Assembly (NCBI GenBank): GCA_963664625.1
Contig: OY761541.1
Span: 2,914,001-2,978,000 of the forward strand
Direction: 5' to 3'
From: CBDCFV01 sp963664625
Lineage (GTDB): Bacteria > Chloroflexota > Dehalococcoidia > Lucifugimonadales > UBA3495
Length of the DNA: 64,000 nt
Shown here: piece after piece, positions 59,644 to 64,000 of the stretch
How positions within the stretch are numbered: the first letter of the stretch is position 1
Layout of the letters: each line of letters starts with the position of its first letter
Notes under the pieces: generated by a model
The model's input: only the letters and a program-made list of their open reading frames with translations
Databases searched by the model: none
Told to the model about the DNA's origin: nothing
Made by a program: the position numbers and the translations under genes

Positions 59644-59671
59644 TCGTCATTCCCGCGAAGGCGGGAATCTA
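59644..59671 (+). repeat. REP-like palindrome
   Basis: Core ATTCCCGCGAAGGCGGGAAT at 59649-59668, two bases past the SbcD stop region. Confidence 0.95.
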
Positions 59672-59789
59672 GCATCATTAGTCAAGCACATGCCCCGATG
59701 ACTAAGCGGCGGCCAATTTGCTTGCGGGCCGCGTTTTAGACGATAATACCCAATCATCCAAGCCCACAATCTGATCGGGGGTTTCTGCT

Positions 59790-60320
59790 ATGTCGAAAAT
59801 CAGCATGATCCACCACATCAACATCCAGATCACCGACCGGGAACGCACCAGGGAATGGTACGAAAGGGTCCTTGGGGCCGAATTCCTGGACCGCGGCCCG
59901 GCATTGAACCGGCGCCAGTTGCAACTGCGTATCGGCACCGCCGAGATTCACACCTCGGACACCGACGATATGATCCAGATCCCGCGGGTCCACTTTGCAG
60001 TGGAAGTCGAAAATTGGGACGAGATGCTGGCCCACTTGGATGCCGAGGGCGTGCCCTATTCCAAGTCGGGGAACGGTTCCTTCTCCGGGACTCCCGGCGA
60101 CGACCCGAAGCAGGGGAAGCGCGAAGACACCAACGAGCATTACACCTACATCCACGACCCAGACGGCAACATGATCGAACTGGTCTACCACCCCTTGGGG
60201 CTGGAAAGCTCCGGCGGCGAGTCGATAGAACTGGTCCACGACGCCGATAACGTTCGTTGGACGCAGATAGAGGGCTTTGTCGAAGCCGCCTACGCCGACA
60301 GCAAGGTGCTCAGCGCCTGA
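59790..60320 (+). CDS. VOC-superfamily (glyoxalase/dioxygenase fold) protein
   Basis: 176 aa. Two babababb half-domains: ISMIHHINIQITDRERTREW with first metal His, and YIHDPDGNMIELVYHP with the Glu ligand. VHFAVEVENWDEM holds another His. Such proteins are metal-dependent lyases, dioxygenases or resistance proteins. A terminator separates it from the Rieske gene. Confidence 0.88.
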   Translation: MSKISMIHHINIQITDRERTREWYERVLGAEFLDRGPALNRRQLQLRIGTAEIHTSDTDDMIQIPRVHFAVEVENWDEMLAHLDAEGVPYSKSGNGSFSGTPGDDPKQGKREDTNEHYTYIHDPDGNMIELVYHPLGLESSGGESIELVHDADNVRWTQIEGFVEAAYADSKVLSA

Positions 60321-60360
60321 TTCTCCCGCCGTTTCGGCGGCGGCTTTCGGAAATTGCCAC

Positions 60361-60401
60361 GCCGGCCCGGACTGATAACTCCACCGGGCCGGCAGTTTTA
60401 T
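60361..60401 (+). terminator. Intrinsic terminator after the VOC gene
   Basis: GCCGGCCCGG (60361-60370) pairs with CCGGGCCGGC (60384-60393), then AGTTTTAT. Confidence 0.8.
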
Positions 60402-60420
60402 ATGCGGCGAAGGAGATGGT

Positions 60421-61701
60421 ATGGTCATAAGCCGGAACGACAACGACCTGCTGACGCGAACGGACCAGGGTACCCTGATGGGCGACTTGATGCGCCGTTA
60501 CTGGATGCCGGCCCTCCTGGCGTCGGAATTGCCCGAGCCTGACTGCCCTCCTGTAAGGGTCCGATTGCTGGGTGAAGACTTGGTGGCCTTTCGGGACACC
60601 GCCGGCCGGGTCGGGTTGTTGGACGAGTTCTGTCCCCACCGCCGGGCGTCTCTGTTCTTGGGGCGAAACGAAGAGCACGGGATCCGGTGCGTGTTCCACG
60701 GGTGGAAGTTCGACGTCGCCGGTCGCTGCCTGGACATGATGAACGAGCCGCCGGACAGCGACTTCAAGGACAAAATCTCCATAGCCTCCTATCCGGTTGT
60801 GGAAGTGGGGGGCGTCATCTGGGCCTATCTCGGCCCCGCCGACCGCAGGCCGCCGGAGCCAAAGTTCGAGTGGGCGCAGGTCAAGGATACTCACCGCTGG
60901 GTGTCCAAGAACCGCCAGGAGTGCAACTGGCTTCAGGGCTTGGAGGGCGGGCTGGACTCTGCCCATGCCCCCATCCTTCACCGCACCATCAGCAGAAACA
61001 CCACCCGGGCAGGCATCGGCCTGGACACCAACTTCGTAACCGGCGGTGCGCCAACATTAGAGGTCGACCATACCGACTATGGGTACCGTTACGCAGGCAT
61101 TCGCAATTTGCCTGACGATGCGACTTACGTCCGCACCTACCACTACATTCTGCCCTTCCATCAACTGCGGCCCCGCCAGTCGGGCTACAAGGGCCAGCCC
61201 GGAAAGCCCCACATCGCCGGCCATATGTGGGTGCCGATGGATGACGAAAACTGCATGATTTACAACTTCGTGTACAGCTTTGGGGACGAAGAAATCTCCG
61301 AAGAAGAGTGGCTGGAAATGGAGCGGGGTTATGGTCGCGCCCCGGAGCACCTGCTGCCCGACTACCGCACGGTGGGAAACAGGGGCAACGACTGGCTGAT
61401 TGACCGCCAAGTCCAAAAGACCGAGACCTTCACCGGGATCGAGGGAATCAACGCCCAGGACGTGGCGGTGCAGGAAAGCATGGGGCCGATAGTCGACCGC
61501 AGCAAGGAGAACCTGTCTCGGAGCGACATGGCCATCATCGCCACCCGGCGTATGCTGCTTCAGGCCGCCCGCACCGTGGCCGACGGCGGAGACCCGCCCG
61601 GCGTGGCCGCCAGCTACTATAGGCTGAGGGCCATCGAAAAGACCGTGTCCGGCGGGGTCCCGTGGCGGGACGCACTGCTGCCGGAGATGTACCCGGAATA
61701 G
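60421..61701 (+). CDS. Rieske non-haem iron oxygenase, catalytic subunit
   Basis: 426 aa. Rieske 2Fe-2S motif: EFCPHRRASLFLG with CVFHGWKFD. Mononuclear iron motif: QGLEGGLDSAHAPILH. These mark a phthalate/phenoxybenzoate-type ring-hydroxylating or demethylating oxygenase, of which SAR202-like genomes hold many copies. No ferredoxin or reductase partner is adjacent. AAGGAG precedes ATG 60421. Substrate unknown. Confidence 0.92.
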   Translation: MVISRNDNDLLTRTDQGTLMGDLMRRYWMPALLASELPEPDCPPVRVRLLGEDLVAFRDTAGRVGLLDEFCPHRRASLFLGRNEEHGIRCVFHGWKFDVAGRCLDMMNEPPDSDFKDKISIASYPVVEVGGVIWAYLGPADRRPPEPKFEWAQVKDTHRWVSKNRQECNWLQGLEGGLDSAHAPILHRTISRNTTRAGIGLDTNFVTGGAPTLEVDHTDYGYRYAGIRNLPDDATYVRTYHYILPFHQLRPRQSGYKGQPGKPHIAGHMWVPMDDENCMIYNFVYSFGDEEISEEEWLEMERGYGRAPEHLLPDYRTVGNRGNDWLIDRQVQKTETFTGIEGINAQDVAVQESMGPIVDRSKENLSRSDMAIIATRRMLLQAARTVADGGDPPGVAASYYRLRAIEKTVSGGVPWRDALLPEMYPE

Positions 61702-61745
61702 GGAGGGTGAAGTTGTAGAGTATCCAGCCGGGTTAGGAGGGTGAT

Positions 61746-62120
61746 ATGTCCAGGTATGGAGGTGGAGGAAGTTCTTCCGGGTATCGCGGGCCTAGCCCAC
61801 CCGTAATCCGTGAGTGCCGTGACTGCGGCAGCACCAGTGTGGGAGGAAGAACAAATCTGCGGAAGGTCTCTCTGAGGAATATCATCGGATGGATATTCGG
61901 GATATTCGCAGCAGGGGCTTTTCTCCTTTTACTCAGCGGGATATACACCTTAACTATGTCAGTGGCGGTAGGTGTGATTATAATAATTGTGACTGCTCCT
62001 CTCTTCGTCGTCAGCGGTTTTATCAGCTGGTGTTTACTGGTAGAGGGAGAACGGTATTGCCTGTCCTGTGGCAGCACGCGCACCCGACGCAAGTCAGATA
62101 GCTATGTGAGCAGGTATTGA
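61746..62120 (+). CDS. Two-helix membrane protein with split zinc ribbon
   Basis: 124 aa. Gly/Ser-rich start, then CRDCGSTS (C24, C27), two hydrophobic segments (~46-66 and ~70-98), then CLSCGSTRTRRK. The two CxxC pairs flank the membrane hairpin and could form one C4 zinc site. Lower GC than neighbours. GGAGGG precedes ATG 61746. No family recognised. Confidence 0.65.
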   Translation: MSRYGGGGSSSGYRGPSPPVIRECRDCGSTSVGGRTNLRKVSLRNIIGWIFGIFAAGAFLLLLSGIYTLTMSVAVGVIIIIVTAPLFVVSGFISWCLLVEGERYCLSCGSTRTRRKSDSYVSRY

Positions 62121-62267
62121 TAGACACAGGCAGGCCATAGGGCATTTCCAAAGCCTTTATCTGCCGTAGCTGTCTGGATCAGGAGTCGCAGGCGAGGCCG
62201 ATGCGGAACAGGGTCTTTCGGGATATGTGTCCCGGATAGGGATCATTGGCTGCGCGGCCGCTACTCC
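62121..62267. other. Short intergenic gap, no feature seen
   Basis: 147 bases between convergent genes. No hairpin, promoter or gene stands out. Confidence 0.4.
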
Positions 62268-62654
62268 TTATTGATAGGGTAAAGGACTGGTGTGTTGTTC
62301 CAGCCACGGGACCAGATTATCAAACCGGAACGAATTGGATTCGTACAGGCCAATGAAGAAGGAGTATGCGATTTCGTTGTCACAGTCGATGAAATATCCG
62401 TTCAGGCGCAGAAAAGCATCTGTGACAAAGAAGGAGACGCGCTTGTTGCCGTCGACGAAGGGGTGATTGTTGGACAAGCTCTCCATCATGGCGGCGGCTT
62501 GCTCAATCAGACTGTTGTAATAGCCAATCTGGGGTCTTAGCATGGCCGCGTCCAAAGCTCCCAAGTCCAAGACTCCGCGTCCACCGCCAAAAGCGTCAAT
62601 CAATTCTTCGTGCATGGCAAGGGTTTCTTCCGTGGTTGGAAACCGGGGCGTCAT
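62268..62654 (-). CDS. Fic/Doc-fold protein (Doc toxin-like)
   Basis: 128 aa. Catalytic motif HPFVDGNKRV (64-73), the HPFxxGNK/R form of Doc, and the upstream helix LDLGALDAAMLRPQ. Doc phosphorylates EF-Tu in P1; Fic proteins usually transfer AMP. No Phd-type antitoxin is adjacent. Its start overlaps the stop of the nuclease gene by ATGA, so the pair is one translation unit. Confidence 0.88.
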   Translation of the reverse strand: MTPRFPTTEETLAMHEELIDAFGGGRGVLDLGALDAAMLRPQIGYYNSLIEQAAAMMESLSNNHPFVDGNKRVSFFVTDAFLRLNGYFIDCDNEIAYSFFIGLYESNSFRFDNLVPWLEQHTSPLPYQ

Positions 62655-63193
62655 TGGGCAAGCAACTCGCCAAGCCGCCGGTTCCTTTCCATGCTGGCTC
62701 GGAATTGGTCCATAACCTCCGGCCGAATCTTATTCTGAGTGAGTCTGAGGCTTACGGCGGCACCGTCGGCGCCATTAAATTCCACAATCTCAACATCATC
62801 GGGTATCAGGTGACCATGGTTCCTGATGTAATATTGCGCGAGGGTTTCTTTTCTCTTATCGCTGTAGTCCCTAAGCACGAACATGATTTTGCGGTATTCC
62901 GACGGTGCAAGGTGAAAGTAATACATGGCCTCGTTCCAAACAGTGATTTTGGCGCTCGGGACGTTGCCGCCGGAGGTCCATTTGTGAGATTTACATTCGA
63001 CCAGCACTGGCGGTCTGCTTGATCCGAGGTCGAACTGCCGCATTTTCTTGTTATCACCAACTCCAATGAGGACGGAGTGGCCTTTTTCGAGCAAAATGCC
63101 CTGTTCTCGAAAGTATGTTTGAGCGGCAGTTTCAAAATCACGGCCCGCATAAGAATTCGACCTTGAACCTTCTCGCTGAAAGTTGTTAACCAT
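62651..63193 (-). CDS. PD-(D/E)XK nuclease-fold protein
   Basis: 180 aa. Restriction-endonuclease-like core: D55 in RQFDLGSS and E66-C67-K68 in VLVECKSHKW, giving D-(x10)-ExK, with a preceding helix GRDFETAAQTYFREQG. Such small proteins act in restriction, repair or RNA cleavage. GAGG precedes ATG 63193. It is coupled to the Doc gene downstream. Confidence 0.75.
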   Translation of the reverse strand: MVNNFQREGSRSNSYAGRDFETAAQTYFREQGILLEKGHSVLIGVGDNKKMRQFDLGSSRPPVLVECKSHKWTSGGNVPSAKITVWNEAMYYFHLAPSEYRKIMFVLRDYSDKRKETLAQYYIRNHGHLIPDDVEIVEFNGADGAAVSLRLTQNKIRPEVMDQFRASMERNRRLGELLAQ

Positions 63194-63251
63194 ACAAATT
63201 GCCTCATCCGGAAATGTACTCCAATAGGCCGAGCAACTCGCGTAACGTCAG

Positions 63252-63274
63252 AAGGGCGGGTTAGTCCCGCCCTT
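63252..63274 (-). terminator. Hairpin downstream of the BNR-repeat gene
   Basis: AAGGGCGGG (63252-63260), five-base loop, CCCGCCCTT (63266-63274). T-tract on the minus strand is short. Confidence 0.55.
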
Positions 63275-63288
63275 TCTTCGTTGCCCAA

Positions 63289-63316
63289 CCGTCACTCCCG
63301 CGAAGGCAGGAGTCCA
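63289..63316 (+). repeat. REP-like palindrome, slightly diverged
   Basis: Core ACTCCCGCGAAGGCAGGAGT at 63294-63313 with compensating changes in both arms, so the hairpin is kept. Confidence 0.85.
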
Positions 63317-63329
63317 ACGGAACGTAGGT

Positions 63330-64000
63330 CTATCCCACCCCAATCGCCAACGCCCCTACCGCAACCGACGGCAGGTCAACCGGTAATTTCTCCCATGTCT
63401 CTCCCCGGTCCTGGCTACGGAACAGACTGCCTCCGTCGGTGCCGGCGTAGACTGTGCCCGGCGTTTGCGGGTCCCACTCAAAGGCCACCACCATATCTTC
63501 GGCGTTTTCGCCCTGCCCAACCGAATCGACCAGTTGCCAATGACTGCCGCCGTCGGTGGAGCGGTAGAACTGCGGGTTCTGCCGCCGGGCGTTGGTGGAT
63601 ACGGTGACCAGCACGAGGTCGGCATCGTCGGGGGCTGATGCTATGTGCAAGGCGTACCGTCGGTCGATGCCGCTGTTTATCAACTCCCAGCCGTTGCCCT
63701 CATTGTTGGTGCGGAACGGGCCGTTGGCGGTGGCAACGTAGACGCTGCCGGGCCGGTCGCCGCTGAGGTTCACGCAGTGGATGTCGTCGTCGATACCCGG
63801 CAATTGTTGCCAGCTTGCGCCCCCGTCGCGGGAACGCACCATCCCGCCGACTTCGATACCGGCGTACAGGTAATTGGAATCGTTGGGTGACACGCGCAGG
63901 TCGCGCACGTGAGAATCACGGGTCTCGGCATGGAAGTACCACTGGCTCGATTCCGGCACCGTCCGGAATCCTGCACATTCTTCCCAGCTATCACCGCCGT
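63330..64000 (-). CDS. BNR/sialidase-like beta-propeller protein, partial
   Basis: At least 223 aa, open through the right end. Repeats of the Asp-box type recur: GGDSWEE at the edge, RDGGASWQQL, NEGNGWELI, STDGGSHWQLV, QDRGETWEKL, each near the next blade's YxG start. This is a WD40/BNR-type propeller seen in sialidases and photosystem stability factor-like proteins; catalytic residues are not visible in this part. The N-terminus is outside the window. Confidence 0.85.
   Translation of the reverse strand, partial: GGDSWEECAGFRTVPESSQWYFHAETRDSHVRDLRVSPNDSNYLYAGIEVGGMVRSRDGGASWQQLPGIDDDIHCVNLSGDRPGSVYVATANGPFRTNNEGNGWELINSGIDRRYALHIASAPDDADLVLVTVSTNARRQNPQFYRSTDGGSHWQLVDSVGQGENAEDMVVAFEWDPQTPGTVYAGTDGGSLFRSQDRGETWEKLPVDLPSVAVGALAIGVG

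Noticed and set aside
6119..63316. CRISPR-like repeats
   Set aside because: The repeated 20-mers are dispersed by kilobases, in both orientations and without regular spacers; they are REP-like.

Overview
The window is a chromosomal piece of a fairly GC-rich bacterium that most resembles Chloroflexota of the Dehalococcoidia/SAR202 type. This is inferred from gene content, not from a marker-gene tree. The supporting genes are a B12-dependent ribonucleotide reductase, a fused gamma-alpha 2-oxoacid:ferredoxin oxidoreductase, a cell-division cluster reduced to rsmH-ftsA-ftsZ with no mur/pbp genes, a UGSC selenoprotein, and oxidoreductases common in that group (Rieske, SDR, Gfo/Idh, MaoC). No rRNA, tRNA, CRISPR array, prophage or insertion sequence was recognised. 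One structural RNA is clear: RNase P RNA on the minus strand near 57 kb.

Layout. 0-1.8 kb: cytochrome c maturation genes (ccmB end, ccmC, ccmD, and a ccmE whose haem ligand is Cys, not His). 1.9-4.5 kb: korA-korB on the minus strand. 4.5-6.1 kb: an AT-richer insert with an HTH-NYN nuclease. 6.2-15.9 kb: a long plus-strand housekeeping run (dprA, topA, xerC, aroQ, M24 peptidase, PaREP1-like, efp, xseA, xseB, formyltransferase). 15.9-19.5 kb: tig-clpP-clpX on the minus strand. 19.8-29 kb: rsmH, ftsA, ftsZ, nrdR, a double alpha/beta hydrolase and nrdJ. nrdR and nrdJ both carry tandem NrdR-box-like sites. 29.3-37 kb: pdxA, proC, yggT, a PadR regulator with its membrane partner, DegV, a P-loop kinase, an MFS transporter and a DLH-like hydrolase. 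37-42 kb: cupin, a small unknown, an Fe3+-type ABC permease and ATPase without a binding protein, and a DtxR-family regulator. 42-44.4 kb: a split thiamine-diphosphate decarboxylase whose second catalytic-type subunit has lost its metal motif. 44.5-46.8 kb: unknown genes and a degenerate N6-adenine methylase-like gene. 46.8-50.5 kb: asnS, an aspartic-protease-like protein, gatA, gatC. 50.6-55 kb: SDR, Fur-family regulator, a paired MaoC hydratase, PHP hydrolase, Gfo/Idh oxidoreductase. 55.1-56.7 kb: a UGSC selenoprotein with in-frame TGA and a SECIS-like hairpin, plus its partner gene. 56.9-59.6 kb: rnpB, a coiled-coil zinc-ribbon protein, an SbcD-like nuclease. 59.8-64 kb: VOC protein, Rieske oxygenase, a zinc-ribbon membrane protein, a Doc/PD-(D/E)XK pair, and a BNR-repeat protein running off the end.

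The most notable signals are the TGA-encoded selenocysteine gene, the paired NrdR-type operators, a dispersed REP-like palindrome family that has entered the 3' coding ends of tig and xerC, a separate nested palindrome in the ccm cluster, a recurrent extended -10 promoter form (TGnTATAAT-like), and the unusual HTH-NYN, Doc/nuclease and degenerate-methylase genes in accessory stretches.
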